The notes: generated by a model from the sequence alone, not told the origin. A stretch of DNA of 64,000 bases from Actinoplanes sp. L3-i22 (GCF_019704555.1 NZ_AP024745.1:9764001-9828000), one strand, 5' to 3'; shown: positions 43,782 to 53,312, counted from the first letter of the stretch. Numbers and translations are program-made.

Positions 43782-45217
43782 CCTTCGACCTGCTCCTGAT
43801 CGGCGGCACGCTGCTGGGCATCGCCGAGCCACCGCCACCGTCGGCAGCCGCACCGTCGGCAGCCGCACCGTCGGCAGCCGCACCGTCGGCAGCCGCCGCG
43901 CCATCCCGATCCGTGCCAGCCGCAGGCGCGCCATCCGCGACCGCGCCATCAGCAGGCGCACCATCGGCGGGCGCGGGATCAGCAGGCGCGAGATCAGCCG
44001 GCGCGAGATCGGCGGGCGCGGGAGGTGTCGGGTTTGTCGGGGACGTCGGGATCCGCGACGGGCGGATCGCCGCGGTGGGCCCCGGCCTGCCCCGTGACGC
44101 CCGCCGGATCGTGGACGTCACCGGCCGGCTGGTCACGCCGGGGCTGATCGACGTGCACACCCACGTCGGGCCGGGCTACTGGGGCATCGACCCGGATCCG
44201 GTGGCCTGGCACTCCGGGGTGACCACCTGGGTCGACGCCGGCTCGGCCGGGGCGTACACGCTGGACGGCCTGCGGCGGGTCGCGGCCACCGCGACCGTCC
44301 GGGTGCCCGCGCTGCTGAACATCTCCGCGATCGGCCTGGCCGGGCGCACCGGTGAGAGCCGTGACCTGGCCAACTGCGACGTCGCGCTGGCGATCGACAC
44401 GATCCAGGCGAACCGGGAGCTGATCCGCGGCGTCAAGGTGCGCATCGACCGGGAGACCGTTGGCGACAACCGGGTCGAGCCGCTGCGCCGGGGCCTGGCC
44501 GCCGCGGATGCCTGCGGGGTGCCGGTGATGGTCCACATCGGGACCACGCCGCCCGCGCTCGACGACGTGCTCGACCTGCTACGGCCGGGTGACATCGTGA
44601 CGCACTGCGCGAGCGGGATCGCCGCGCCGCTGGGTCCGGCGGTTCATGCCGCGGTCGGGCGCGGGGTCCGCCTGGACATCGGGCACGGGTCCGGCGGGTT
44701 CGCCTTCGACGTGCTCGAGGCGCAGCTGGGCGCGGGCCTGCGGCCGTACACGATCTCCACCGACCTGCACGCCCGGTCGCTCCAGGGGCCGGCCTTCGAC
44801 CTGCCCACCACGATGGCGAAGCTGCTCGCCGCCGGCGTTCCGCTGCCTGAGGTGGTCGCGGCGGTCACCGTCAACCCCGCGCGGCTGCTCGGCCTGCCGG
44901 GCGGGACGCTCACCGTCGGCGCGCCCGCCGACATCGCGGTCTTCGAGGTGCGTGCGGGGGAGTTCCCGGTCGCCGACGCGCACCGGCAGGTCCGGATGTC
45001 GCCGGTCCGGCTGGTCAACGAGGTGACCTACGTGGGCGGGACACCGCTCGCCCCGCGGCTGCCCGCCCCGCCGCCGCCGTGGATCCCGCTCACCGACACC
45101 CAGCGCGCCGCCCTGGACGGCCGGGCGCGCCAGATCCGTGACCTGCTCGCCACGCCCCTGGTGGGGGTGGACGGGCTGGCCGAACAGTTCCCGCGACACC
45201 AACCGAGGAGTTCCTGA
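43778..45217 (+). CDS. Amidohydrolase/deacetylase-family metallohydrolase
   Basis: 479 residues. The metal-binding HxH is in LIDVHTHVG near residue 125; GVKVRIDRETVGDN has the probable carbamylated lysine; PVMVHIGTTPP and DIGHGSGGFAFD follow, then STDLHAR near residue 328. These match deacetylase-type amidohydrolases annotated as N-acyl-D-amino-acid deacylase-like. Residues about 18-86 are an Ala/Ser/Pro/Gly insert splitting the N-terminal beta-sandwich strand LLLIGGTLLGIAE from VGIRDGRIAAVGP, which are normally adjacent. The ATG overlaps the regulator stop and its own stop overlaps ridA. Confidence 0.85.
   Translation: MTFDLLLIGGTLLGIAEPPPPSAAAPSAAAPSAAAPSAAAAPSRSVPAAGAPSATAPSAGAPSAGAGSAGARSAGARSAGAGGVGFVGDVGIRDGRIAAVGPGLPRDARRIVDVTGRLVTPGLIDVHTHVGPGYWGIDPDPVAWHSGVTTWVDAGSAGAYTLDGLRRVAATATVRVPALLNISAIGLAGRTGESRDLANCDVALAIDTIQANRELIRGVKVRIDRETVGDNRVEPLRRGLAAADACGVPVMVHIGTTPPALDDVLDLLRPGDIVTHCASGIAAPLGPAVHAAVGRGVRLDIGHGSGGFAFDVLEAQLGAGLRPYTISTDLHARSLQGPAFDLPTTMAKLLAAGVPLPEVVAAVTVNPARLLGLPGGTLTVGAPADIAVFEVRAGEFPVADAHRQVRMSPVRLVNEVTYVGGTPLAPRLPAPPPPWIPLTDTQRAALDGRARQIRDLLATPLVGVDGLAEQFPRHQPRSS
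43835..44030 (+). repeat. 15- and 12-base repeats coding an AAPS-rich insert
   Basis: Four perfect GCACCGTCGGCAGCC units followed by degenerate GCGCGAGATCAGCAG-type units, all in frame. They lie inside the amidohydrolase gene between two strands that are contiguous in relatives. Confidence 0.85.
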
Positions 45218-45597
45218 TGCCCAAGCGCGCTGTGATCACCGACAAGGCCGCGCCCGCCGGCGGTCCGTACTCGCATGCCGTCGTGGCCGGCGACACCATC
45301 TACCTGGCCGGCGCCGTCCCTGCCCGGCCGGACGGCACCTGGGTGACCGGGACCTTCGCCGAGCAGGCCCACGCCGCCTTCAAGAACCTGGCCGCGGTCG
45401 CCGAGGCGGCCGGGGCCAGCCTGGACGACGCCGTCCGGGTCGGTGTCTACCTGCGGGACTTCGGCGACTTCGCCGAGATGAACGAGATCTACCCGGAGTA
45501 CATCAAGGGCGAGCACAAGCCGGTCCGGACCACCCTGCCGGTCCCGCTGGTCGGCTTCGACATCGAGATCGACGCCATTCTCTACGTCGGAGAGTGA
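45217..45597 (+). CDS. ridA: RidA-family enamine/imine deaminase
   Basis: 126 residues, trimeric Rid fold. The hydrolase arginine is in PVRTTLPVPLVG near residue 103, and GPYSHAVVAGDTIYLAGAVP is the family start. RidA enzymes clear reactive 2-aminoacrylate and related imines released by PLP enzymes such as serine/threonine dehydratases, which fits the D-serine-dehydratase-like gene in the same locus. The ATG shares one base with the amidohydrolase stop (TGATG). Confidence 0.93.
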   Translation: MPKRAVITDKAAPAGGPYSHAVVAGDTIYLAGAVPARPDGTWVTGTFAEQAHAAFKNLAAVAEAAGASLDDAVRVGVYLRDFGDFAEMNEIYPEYIKGEHKPVRTTLPVPLVGFDIEIDAILYVGE

Positions 45598-45671
45598 TCC
45601 GCAGGGCCGGAAGCGGTCCGGAACCACGGGAAGGGGGATAGCCGGCGACGGTCCTGGGTAGAGGAACACGC

Positions 45672-47717
45672 ATGCCTAAACCCGGAGAACTGCTCGGCGG
45701 ACGGTACCGACTGGACGACCGTATCGCGGCCGGTGGCATGGGCGAGGTGTGGTCGGCGACCGACACCGTGCTGGGCCGCCCGGTCGCGGTGAAGACGTTG
45801 CTGGGCGGGCACGGGACCGACCCCGGCTTCCTGCGTCGGTTCCGGCACGAGGCACGGACGATGGCCGCCCTGCGGCATCCGGGCGTGGTCGCGGTGTACG
45901 ACTTCGGGGACACCGAGGACAGCGCCTACCTGGTGATGGCACGGGTCGACGGGCAAGCGCTGAACCGGGTGATCGCCGACCGCGGGCAGCTCTCCGTTCC
46001 CGAGACGATGTCGATCGTGGCGCAGGCCGGCCGGGCGCTGCAGGCGGCGCACGAGGCCGGCGTGGTGCATCGGGACGTCAAGCCCGGCAACCTGATCATC
46101 GAGCCGGACGGGACGGTGGTGCTGGTCGACTTCGGGGTGGCGCGTTCGGCGAACTCGGTCACCCTGACCGGGGCGCGCGAGGTGGTGGGCACGGCTCTCT
46201 ACATCGCGCCCGAGCAGGTGTCCAAGCGGACCACCGGGCCGGCGGCGGACATCTACGCGCTCGGCGGGGTGGCGTACCACTGCCTCACCGGGCATCCGCC
46301 GTTCCTCGGGGACAACCCGCTGGCGGTGGCGTTGCAGCACGTCACGGACGAGCCGCCGCCGCTGTCGCGGGACGTGCCGCGGGCGGTGCGGGATCTGGTC
46401 GGTATCGCGCTGGCGAAGCAGCCGGAGGAGCGGTTCCCGTCCGCGGCGGCGATGGCCACCGCGGCGGAGGCCGCTGTCGCGGAGAGCGCCGGCCTGCCGG
46501 CCACGAGCGCCACGCTGACCGGCCTCGCGGCCAGCGCCGGCACGCTCACCGGCGGCCAGGGCACCGCCGACAGCTTCGGGAGGACGGGCGATCCCAGGAC
46601 CGCCGACGGCCTGAACCGAGCCGAGACCGCCGGCACAGCAGGCGCGGGCACAGCAGGCGCGGGCACGGACCGGGATGCGGCTGCTCAGGCGGCGGACCGG
46701 GATGTGGCTGGTCACGGGGTGGACCGGAATGCGGCTACTCAAGCGGTGGCTGCTGGGGCGGCGGGGGCGTTTGCCGGGCGGGCCATGGTTGGGCGGCCGC
46801 GGTTTGACGAGGCGCTGCCGACTGGGCCGGTTCAGGACGGCAACACCATGGCGGATGGCGGTTTCGCGGCGCTCGGTGCGGCTGCGGGGGCGGGATACCA
46901 GCCGGGTGTCCGGGGCGCTGACCAGGACGCGAACAACCCGGCGCCATCAAATCCGAACATCCCGGCGCAATCAGGCGTAGACGGTCCGGCGCGATCGGGC
47001 GTGGACGGTCCGGCGCGATCGGGCGTGGACGGTCCGGCGCGATCGGGCGTGGATGGCGCGGCGCGATCAGGCGTGGACGGTCCGGCGCGATCGGGCGTGG
47101 GTGGCGCGGCGCGATCAGGCGTGGACGGTCCGGCGCGATCGAACGCGAATGGCTCGGGGCAGTCCGGCCGGGTGACGACGATCGAGGGGCCGGGGCCGGG
47201 GCCGCGGACTTCTGCGCCGGCGGGTGGTCCGGCTCGGGTGGCCGGTGGTGTGGGGGATGAGCGGCGGAAACGGGTCCTGCTTGCGGCTGCGGCGGCGGTG
47301 TTGGTGCTCCTCGGGCTGGGGGCTGTCATGGCGCTCGCGGACCCGTTCGGCATGTTCGGGAACGATCCCGTGAACGGCACCTCGCCCGGACCTGGGGCGT
47401 CGTCGAGCGCGGTCTCCACCAGCCCGACCCCGAAGTCGACCAATCGGGGCGGCGGCACCACCGGCAAGCCGCAGAAGACGGCGACGTCCGCGCCGCGGAG
47501 CAGCGCGGCCACGACTCCCACCGGTCAGCCCGCCGAGACCCCGACGACCGGCGCGACGACGACCGCTCCGACCACGGAGCCGACCACCGTCGATCCGACC
47601 GAGACCTCCGGCGGCGACGACGGAGGCGACAACGGGGGCACCGACGCCGGCGCGGCCAACGGGGGAAGCGGGGGCGGCAACGAGGACACCAGCGACTCCG
47701 GCAGTAGTCAGAACTGA
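45672..47717 (+). CDS. Membrane Ser/Thr protein kinase (PknB-like), copy 1
   Basis: 681 residues. The kinase domain spans about residues 12-275: glycine loop AAGGMGEV, catalytic lysine VAVKTL, HRDVKPGNLI catalytic loop, VDFGVAR, and IAPEQV. A low-complexity linker includes seven ARSGVDGP repeats (about 433-488). The membrane helix lies at about 531-556, and the outer tail is Thr/Ser/Gly-rich with no recognisable sensor domain. The ATG at 45672 has AGAGGAA upstream. It is a clear paralogue of the next kinase gene, so a tandem duplication. Targets unknown; the adjacent urease operon is a possible but unproven link. Confidence 0.92.
   Translation: MPKPGELLGGRYRLDDRIAAGGMGEVWSATDTVLGRPVAVKTLLGGHGTDPGFLRRFRHEARTMAALRHPGVVAVYDFGDTEDSAYLVMARVDGQALNRVIADRGQLSVPETMSIVAQAGRALQAAHEAGVVHRDVKPGNLIIEPDGTVVLVDFGVARSANSVTLTGAREVVGTALYIAPEQVSKRTTGPAADIYALGGVAYHCLTGHPPFLGDNPLAVALQHVTDEPPPLSRDVPRAVRDLVGIALAKQPEERFPSAAAMATAAEAAVAESAGLPATSATLTGLAASAGTLTGGQGTADSFGRTGDPRTADGLNRAETAGTAGAGTAGAGTDRDAAAQAADRDVAGHGVDRNAATQAVAAGAAGAFAGRAMVGRPRFDEALPTGPVQDGNTMADGGFAALGAAAGAGYQPGVRGADQDANNPAPSNPNIPAQSGVDGPARSGVDGPARSGVDGPARSGVDGAARSGVDGPARSGVGGAARSGVDGPARSNANGSGQSGRVTTIEGPGPGPRTSAPAGGPARVAGGVGDERRKRVLLAAAAAVLVLLGLGAVMALADPFGMFGNDPVNGTSPGPGASSSAVSTSPTPKSTNRGGGTTGKPQKTATSAPRSSAATTPTGQPAETPTTGATTTAPTTEPTTVDPTETSGGDDGGDNGGTDAGAANGGSGGGNEDTSDSGSSQN
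46970..47137 (+). repeat. 24-base tandem repeat in kinase copy 1
   Basis: Seven consecutive 24-base units (ATCGGGCGTGGACGGTCCGG plus CGCG, with variants) coding ARSGVDGP or ARSGVDGA. In frame, in the juxtamembrane linker. Confidence 0.9.
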
Positions 47718-47845
47718 CCCCGAAGGCAACAGCCGGAGCCGACCTCGAAGGCGACAACCAAAGCTGACGCCGAAGGCAGCAACCGGAGCCGATCTCGAAG
47801 GCAGCAAACAAAGCTGACCCCTACGGCACCGACCGGAGCCGAGGA
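47714..47845. repeat. 50-base tandem repeat at the end of kinase copy 1
   Basis: Two full 50-base units (47714-47763 and 47764-47813) and a decayed third. The unit begins CTGACCCCGAAGGC, and its first TGA is the kinase stop codon, so the gene end has been copied downstream. Each unit is itself made of two related 25-base halves. The rest of the 238-base gap before the next kinase holds no gene. Confidence 0.8.
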
Positions 47846-47955
47846 CGACTGCAACCGGGGCAGCGGAGGGCAGCGGCCGGAGCTGACGAAGGAAGCGGCC
47901 GGAGGCGGGCCCGGAAGATCGATCGACGTTGATAGCGCGGCATAGGCTGAGGCTT

Positions 47956-49128
47956 ATGCCGGAGCCCGGGGAGACCCTCAACGGCCGCTACCGGCTGGAC
48001 AACCTCATCGCCACCGGCGGCATGGGTCAGGTCTGGCAGGCCACCGACACCGTCCTGGGTCGCCCGGTCGCGGTGAAGACGCTGCTGGTCGAGCGGTCCG
48101 GCGACCCGAGTTTCCAGCAGCGGTTCGAGCACGAGGCCCGGGCGATGGCCGCGCTGCGGCATCCGGGCGTCGCGGCGGTCCACGACTACGGCACCACCGG
48201 TGACGGCTCCTACCTGGTGATGGCCCGGATCGACGGCGTGCCGCTGGACCTTCGGATCGCCGAGCTCGGCCGGCTCGCCCCGGACGTGACGATGACGCTT
48301 GTGGCGCAGGTCGCCGCCGCGTTGCAGGCGGTGCACCGGGCCGGGATCGTGCACCGCGACGTCACCCCCGGCAACCTGATCCTGGAGCCGGACGGCAACG
48401 TGGTCCTGGTCGACTTCGGCGTGGCCCGTTCGGCACTCTCGGTCACGCTCACCGGCGCACGCAACGTGATCGGCACGGCCAGCTACATGGCCCCGGAGCA
48501 GGTCGCCAAGCAGACCGTCGGCCCGCCCGCCGACCTGTACGCGCTGGGTGCCGTCGCCTATCACTGCCTGGCCGGCCATCCCCCGTTCGAGGGCGGTGAC
48601 GCGGTCTCGATCGCGCTGCGTCACGTCACCGACGAGCCGCCACCACTGCCCGCCGATGTGCCGTCCCCGGTTCGCGCGCTGGTCGCCCGGGCCCTGTCGA
48701 AGGATCCGGCGGACCGCCACCCGTCGGCTGCCGCGATGGCGTCCGCTGCGGCGGGCGCGCTTGAGACCGTACCCAAATCGCGGTTTCCGGTTTTGAAGAT
48801 CTTGGCTTTTCTCGTCGCCACGGTGACCGCCGCCGCGGCGATCGTCCTGGTCAACGACCCGCTCGGGTGGTTCCTGGAGGTGCCCGGCGCGACGCTCCCG
48901 GCGTCCGCGGAGGCGTCGCCGAGCCCCAGCCCGGCCCCCACGCCGACCCCGGCCCCGAGAACAACGGCGACCCGGGAGAACCCGCCGCCCCAGACTCCGC
49001 GCCGCACGCGTCCACGCAGTTCCCCGTCCAGTGAGGCGAGCCCGAGCGAGTCGCCGTCGGCGAGCCCGGCCGAGAGCACCGGCGGTTCCGGCGAGCCGTC
49101 CCCGGCTGCGGCCCGCGTGGGCGACTGA
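47956..49128 (+). CDS. Membrane Ser/Thr protein kinase, copy 2
   Basis: 390 residues. Same kinase architecture as copy 1: [27 protein letters not shown]. The catalytic loop reads HRDVTPGN, with Thr in place of the usual Lys after HRDV. A short membrane helix lies at about residues 276-300, then a Pro/Ser/Thr-rich outer tail of about 90 residues without a recognisable domain. The ATG at 47956 was chosen because it starts the conserved [15 protein letters not shown]; nine upstream codons are not conserved. Confidence 0.9.
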   Translation: MPEPGETLNGRYRLDNLIATGGMGQVWQATDTVLGRPVAVKTLLVERSGDPSFQQRFEHEARAMAALRHPGVAAVHDYGTTGDGSYLVMARIDGVPLDLRIAELGRLAPDVTMTLVAQVAAALQAVHRAGIVHRDVTPGNLILEPDGNVVLVDFGVARSALSVTLTGARNVIGTASYMAPEQVAKQTVGPPADLYALGAVAYHCLAGHPPFEGGDAVSIALRHVTDEPPPLPADVPSPVRALVARALSKDPADRHPSAAAMASAAAGALETVPKSRFPVLKILAFLVATVTAAAAIVLVNDPLGWFLEVPGATLPASAEASPSPSPAPTPTPAPRTTATRENPPPQTPRRTRPRSSPSSEASPSESPSASPAESTGGSGEPSPAAARVGD

Positions 49129-49238
49129 TCCATGTTTTGATCACTGTGTCGTCACGCGTCATAACTGAGAAACACGGAACGGTTACACGCAGGAAACTTC
49201 CAAATGCAAGCATCTCCGGGCGCACCCAGGAGGTCCCT

Positions 49239-49541
49239 TTGTTCCTCAGCCAGCACGAGCAGGACCGACTGCTCATCCACGTGGCTGCCGACGTCGCCCA
49301 GAAGCGGCGTGACCGTGGGCTCAAACTGAACTATCCCGAGGCCACCGCGATCATCACCGCCTTCCTGCTGGAGGGCGCCCGCGACGGCCGCAGCGTCGTG
49401 GAGCTGATGGACGCCGGGCGCCGCGTGCTGACCCGCGACGACGTGCTGGAGGGGGTGCCCGAGATGCTCGCCGAGGTGCAGGTCGAGGCCACCTTCCCGG
49501 ACGGCACGAAGCTGGTCACCGTCCACGGGCCGATCTCATGA
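49239..49541 (+). CDS. ureA: Urease gamma subunit
   Basis: Structural subunit of nickel urease. 100 residues, exactly the usual size, when started at the TTG at 49239, which has AGGAGG five bases upstream. The ATG at 49137 would add 34 non-conserved residues. Signatures are [19 protein letters not shown] and [21 protein letters not shown]. It overlaps ureB by four bases. Confidence 0.95.
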   Translation: MFLSQHEQDRLLIHVAADVAQKRRDRGLKLNYPEATAIITAFLLEGARDGRSVVELMDAGRRVLTRDDVLEGVPEMLAEVQVEATFPDGTKLVTVHGPIS

Positions 49542-49954
49542 TCCCCGGCGAGGTCTTCTTCGGCGCCGGCGAGATCGAGATCAACACCGGCAGATCAACA
49601 ACAGAATTGACGGTACGGAACACCGGCGACCGCCCGGTCCAGGTCGGCTCGCACTTCCACTTCGCCGAGTCGAACGCGGCCCTGGAGTTCGACCGCACCG
49701 CCGCCTGGGGTCACCGGCTCGGCATCCCGGCCGGCACCTCGGTCCGCTTCGAGCCGGGCATGCCGCGCGACATCGTGCTGGTCCCGCTCGCCGGCAACCG
49801 GATCGTGCCGGGCCTGCGCGGCCTGGCCGGCGGCCCGCTCGACACCCGGCCGCCGGCGCTCGACCCGGACCCGGCCGACATCGAACCCGCCGGCTCGCTC
49901 GACGAGGACACCGGCGAGGCCCAGCCCAACGGCGACGACGGGAGTCCCCGGTGA
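49538..49954 (+). CDS. ureB: Urease beta subunit
   Basis: 138 residues; the conserved beta-subunit part covers about residues 1-100 ([50 protein letters not shown]). The last 35-40 residues form an acidic, Pro-rich tail longer than the minimal subunit. The stop overlaps the ureC GTG (GTGA), so ureA-B-C are translationally coupled. Confidence 0.96.
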   Translation: MIPGEVFFGAGEIEINTGRSTTELTVRNTGDRPVQVGSHFHFAESNAALEFDRTAAWGHRLGIPAGTSVRFEPGMPRDIVLVPLAGNRIVPGLRGLAGGPLDTRPPALDPDPADIEPAGSLDEDTGEAQPNGDDGSPR

Positions 49955-51672
49955 CCACCTCGCTGGACCGCGCACGGTACGCGGCGCTCTACGGACCGAC
50001 CGCCGGCGACCGGATCCGGCTCGCCGACACGAACCTGCTCCTCGAGATCGAGGAGGACCGCAGCGCCGGCCCGCACGCCGGTGACGAGGTGGTCTTCGGC
50101 GGCGGCAAGGTGATCCGCGAGTCGATGGGCCAGTCCCGGGCGACCCGCGCCGAGGGCACCCCGGACACGGTGATCACCGGCGCGGTCGTCGTCGACCACT
50201 GGGGCATCGTCAAGGCCGACATCGGGATCCGGGACGGCCGGATCGTCGCGATCGGCAAGGCCGGCAACCCGGACACCATGAACGGCGTGCACCCCGACCT
50301 GGTGATCGGCGCGAGCACCGAGATCATCGCGGGCAACGGCAAGATCCTGACGGCCGGGGCGATCGACAGCCACGTGCACCTGATCAGCCCGACGATCCTG
50401 GACACCGCGATCGCGTCCGGCATCACCACGATCATCGGCGGGGGCACCGGACCGGCCGAGGGCACCAAGGCGACCACGGTCACGCCGAACGCGTGGCACC
50501 TGGCCCGGATGCTCGAGGCGATCGACACGTACCCGATCAATGTCCTGCTGCTCGGCAAGGGCAACACCATGTCGGCCGAGTCGATGTGGGAGCAGCTGCG
50601 GGGCGGCGCCGGCGGCTTCAAGCTGCACGAGGACTGGGGCACCACCCCGGCCGTGATCGACGCGTGCCTGAAGGTCTGCGACGCGTCCGGCGTCCAGGCG
50701 GCGATCCACACCGACACGCTGAACGAGGCCGGGTTCGTCGAGGAGACCATCCGGGCGATCGGCGGGCGATCGATCCACGCCTATCACACCGAGGGCGCCG
50801 GCGGCGGGCACGCGCCGGACATCATCACCGTGGCCTCGCACCCCAACGTGCTGCCGTCGTCGACGAACCCGACCCGGCCGTACACGAAGAACACCCTGGC
50901 CGAGCACCTCGACATGCTGATGGTCTGCCACCACCTGAACTCGGCCGTGCCGGAGGACCTGGCCTTCGCGGAGAGCCGGATCCGGCCGTCCACGATGGCG
51001 GCCGAGGACCTGCTGCACGACCTTGGGGCGATCTCGATGATCGGCTCGGACTCGCAGGCGATGGGCCGGGTCGGCGAGGTGATCCTGCGGACCTGGCAGA
51101 CCGCGCACGTGATGAAGGCCCGCCGGGGCGCGCTTTCCGGCGACGGCCAGGCCGACAACAACCGGATCAAGAGGTACGTCGCCAAGTACACGATCTGCCC
51201 GGCCATCGCGCACGGCATGTCGGCCCAGGTCGGCTCGGTCGAGGCGGGCAAGCTCGCGGACCTGGTGCTGTGGGACCCGGCGTTCTTCGGCGTACGTCCG
51301 TCGCTGGTGATCAAGGGCGGCATGATCGCCTACGCGCAGATGGGCGACGCGAACGCCTCGATCCCCACGCCGCAGCCGATGCTCCCCCGGCCGATGTTCG
51401 GCTCCTACGGTGTCGTCCCGGCGCAGACCTCGGTCGCGTTCGTCGCCCCGGCCGCCATCGACGCACTGCTCAGCGACCGGATCGGGGTCAAGCGCGCCCT
51501 GGTCCCGGTCGGGGACACCCGGTCGGTCGGCAAGGCCGACATGCCGCTGAACGGCGCGATGCCCCGGATCGACGTCAAGGCCGACACCTTCGAGGTACGG
51601 ATCGACGGCGAGACCGTCGAACCGGACCCGGTCACCGAACTGCCCATGGCCCAGCGGTACTTCCTGTTCTGA
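49951..51672 (+). CDS. ureC: Urease alpha subunit (catalytic)
   Basis: 573 residues, the normal length. Nickel ligands are visible: SHVHLI (HxH), the carbamylated lysine in [10 protein letters not shown] near residue 222, AIHTDTLNE and [14 protein letters not shown] histidines, and the aspartate in [11 protein letters not shown]. The mobile flap has MVCHHLN with the flap cysteine. Start GTG at 49951. Hydrolyses urea to ammonia and carbamate in the cytoplasm. Confidence 0.98.
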   Translation: MTTSLDRARYAALYGPTAGDRIRLADTNLLLEIEEDRSAGPHAGDEVVFGGGKVIRESMGQSRATRAEGTPDTVITGAVVVDHWGIVKADIGIRDGRIVAIGKAGNPDTMNGVHPDLVIGASTEIIAGNGKILTAGAIDSHVHLISPTILDTAIASGITTIIGGGTGPAEGTKATTVTPNAWHLARMLEAIDTYPINVLLLGKGNTMSAESMWEQLRGGAGGFKLHEDWGTTPAVIDACLKVCDASGVQAAIHTDTLNEAGFVEETIRAIGGRSIHAYHTEGAGGGHAPDIITVASHPNVLPSSTNPTRPYTKNTLAEHLDMLMVCHHLNSAVPEDLAFAESRIRPSTMAAEDLLHDLGAISMIGSDSQAMGRVGEVILRTWQTAHVMKARRGALSGDGQADNNRIKRYVAKYTICPAIAHGMSAQVGSVEAGKLADLVLWDPAFFGVRPSLVIKGGMIAYAQMGDANASIPTPQPMLPRPMFGSYGVVPAQTSVAFVAPAAIDALLSDRIGVKRALVPVGDTRSVGKADMPLNGAMPRIDVKADTFEVRIDGETVEPDPVTELPMAQRYFLF

Positions 51673-51700
51673 TGGGCACGTTCCTGATGGGCATTCCTCG

Positions 51701-52345
51701 ATGAGCCTTGCCACGCTCCTGCTGCTCGCCGACGGCCGGCTGCCGTCCGGCGGGCACGCGCACTCGGCCGGCCTGGAGGCCCAGGTCTCCGCCGGCCGGG
51801 TGCGGACCGTCGAGGACCTGGACGGCTTCCTCCGCGGCAAGCTGGCGACCGGCGCGCTCGTCAACGCGGCGTTCGCGGCGGCGGCCTGCCGGTCCCCCGG
51901 CACCTTCGCGGCCCTCGACGCCGGGCTCGACGCCCGCACACCGTCCCCGGCGCTGCGGAAAGCCTCGCGGGCGCAGGGCCGGGCGCTGCTCCGCGCCGGC
52001 CGGGCGATGTGGCCGGTCGCCGCCATCGGCCGGGAACCCCACCAGCCCGTCGCGCTCGGCGCGCTCGCCTCAGCCGCCGGACTCACCCCGGCCCAGACCG
52101 CGGTGGCGGCGGCCCACGGCACGATCACCGGCCCGGCCAGCGCCGCGGTCCGGCTCCTCGGACTTGATCCGTACGCGGTGCACGCGCTCCTCGCGCGGCT
52201 CGCACCCGAATGTGACCGGATCGCGGAACTCGCCGCGACCCGGTCCGGCGACCCGGTCGACGAACTGCCGGCCGCGGGCGCTCCACTGCTCGACATCGGC
52301 GCCGAGCACCACGCCACCTGGGAGGTGCGTCTCTTTGCATCCTGA
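51701..52345 (+). CDS. ureF: Urease accessory protein UreF
   Basis: Part of the UreD-UreF-UreG complex that loads nickel into the apoenzyme; UreF gates UreG GTPase activity. 214 residues. The N-terminal [21 protein letters not shown] is the family signature; the rest is helical and Ala-rich. It starts 28 bases after ureC. No ureE is present between C and F, as is usual in actinobacteria. Confidence 0.92.
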   Translation: MSLATLLLLADGRLPSGGHAHSAGLEAQVSAGRVRTVEDLDGFLRGKLATGALVNAAFAAAACRSPGTFAALDAGLDARTPSPALRKASRAQGRALLRAGRAMWPVAAIGREPHQPVALGALASAAGLTPAQTAVAAAHGTITGPASAAVRLLGLDPYAVHALLARLAPECDRIAELAATRSGDPVDELPAAGAPLLDIGAEHHATWEVRLFAS

Positions 52346-53039
52346 ACTGCACGAACACGGCCCCGATGAGGTTCCGCACAGCCACCCCGACCCCGGGGTC
52401 GACCCGCACGCCCCGCTCACCGCCGGCCCGCGCGCCCTGCGCATCGGCATCGGCGGACCGGTCGGCTCCGGCAAGACCGCCCTGGTCGCGGCGCTGTGCC
52501 GGGCTCTCGGCGAGGAACTGCGGCTGGCGGTCGTGACCAACGACATCTACACCACCGAGGACGCCGACTTCCTGCTCCGCAACGGCGTCCTGCCGGCCGA
52601 ACGGATCCGCGCCGTCGAGACCGGCTGCTGCCCGCACACCGCGATCCGCGACGACATCTCGGCGAACCTGGACGCGGTCGAGGACCTGGAAGCCTCCCTC
52701 GGGCCGCTGGACCTGGTCCTGGTCGAGAGCGGTGGCGACAATTTGACGGCCACCTTCAGCAAAGGGCTGATCGACCAGCAGATCTTCGTGGTCGACGTGT
52801 CCGGGGGCGACAAGGTTCCGCGCAAGGGCGGGCCGGGCGTCACCGCGGCCGACCTGCTGGTGATCAACAAGACCGATCTGGCGCCGATGGTGGGGGCGGA
52901 TCTGTCGGTGATGGAGCGGGACGCCAAGGCTCGTCGTCATGAGCTGCCGACGGTGTTCCTGTCGCTGGCGGAGGACAAGGCGGCCAGTCCGGTGGCCGCG
53001 TGGATCCGCGGGCTGATCGCGGCGCGCGTGCCGGCCTGA
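52335..53039 (+). CDS. ureG: Urease accessory GTPase UreG
   Basis: Nickel-delivering SIMIBI GTPase. 234 residues from the TTG at 52335, which has GGAGG nine bases upstream and overlaps ureF by 11 bases. The first 26 residues are His-rich ([21 protein letters not shown]), probably a nickel-holding tail that may replace UreE. The P-loop is [12 protein letters not shown], the nickel site [11 protein letters not shown], and VINKTDLAP gives guanine specificity. Confidence 0.95.
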   Translation: MHPELHEHGPDEVPHSHPDPGVDPHAPLTAGPRALRIGIGGPVGSGKTALVAALCRALGEELRLAVVTNDIYTTEDADFLLRNGVLPAERIRAVETGCCPHTAIRDDISANLDAVEDLEASLGPLDLVLVESGGDNLTATFSKGLIDQQIFVVDVSGGDKVPRKGGPGVTAADLLVINKTDLAPMVGADLSVMERDAKARRHELPTVFLSLAEDKAASPVAAWIRGLIAARVPA

Positions 53040-53266
53040 GAGGGGCGGCGTCCGGCTGCGGCCGCCGTCTGCTTTCGGCCGCCGCCTGCTCTCGGCCGCC
53101 GCCTGCTCTCGGCCGCCGCCAGGTCATGGCGACCGTCCGGTCGCGGACCAGCCACGGCCGCAGCCACCGTCCGGTCACGGCTGCGGCCCGGCTGCGGCCC
53201 GGCGCCAGCCGTCGCGGCTGGTGCGGGCCCTTTGAACGCGACGCATCCCCAGGCCCGGAAGCCGTC

Positions 53267-53312
53267 GCTGGATCTTGGAAAGTCGCGTGTGCATGGCCTT
53301 CCAAGATCCAGC
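53267..53312. repeat. Long inverted repeat, possible terminator
   Basis: Perfect 14-bp arms GCTGGATCTTGGAA / TTCCAAGATCCAGC around an 18-base spacer. It lies 228 bases after ureG and before ureD, so it may end the ureABCFG transcript or be a dispersed REP-like element. A related CTTCCAAGATC string occurs at 38413. Confidence 0.65.

Noticed and set aside
43778..44040. The repeat-rich N-terminus as evidence that the amidohydrolase starts downstream
   Set aside because: The strand LLLIGGTLLGIAE before the repeats is the conserved family N-terminus, and the ATG is coupled to the regulator stop, so the repeat is an internal insert.
49137..49238. Upstream ATG start for ureA giving a 134-residue protein
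   Set aside because: The extra 34 residues are not UreA-like, and the TTG at 49239 has a perfect AGGAGG at ideal spacing and yields the standard 100 residues.
51708..52334. N-terminal extension of ureG through the ureF region
   Set aside because: It is an alternative frame within ureF; the UreG family begins with the short His-rich segment at the TTG at 52335.
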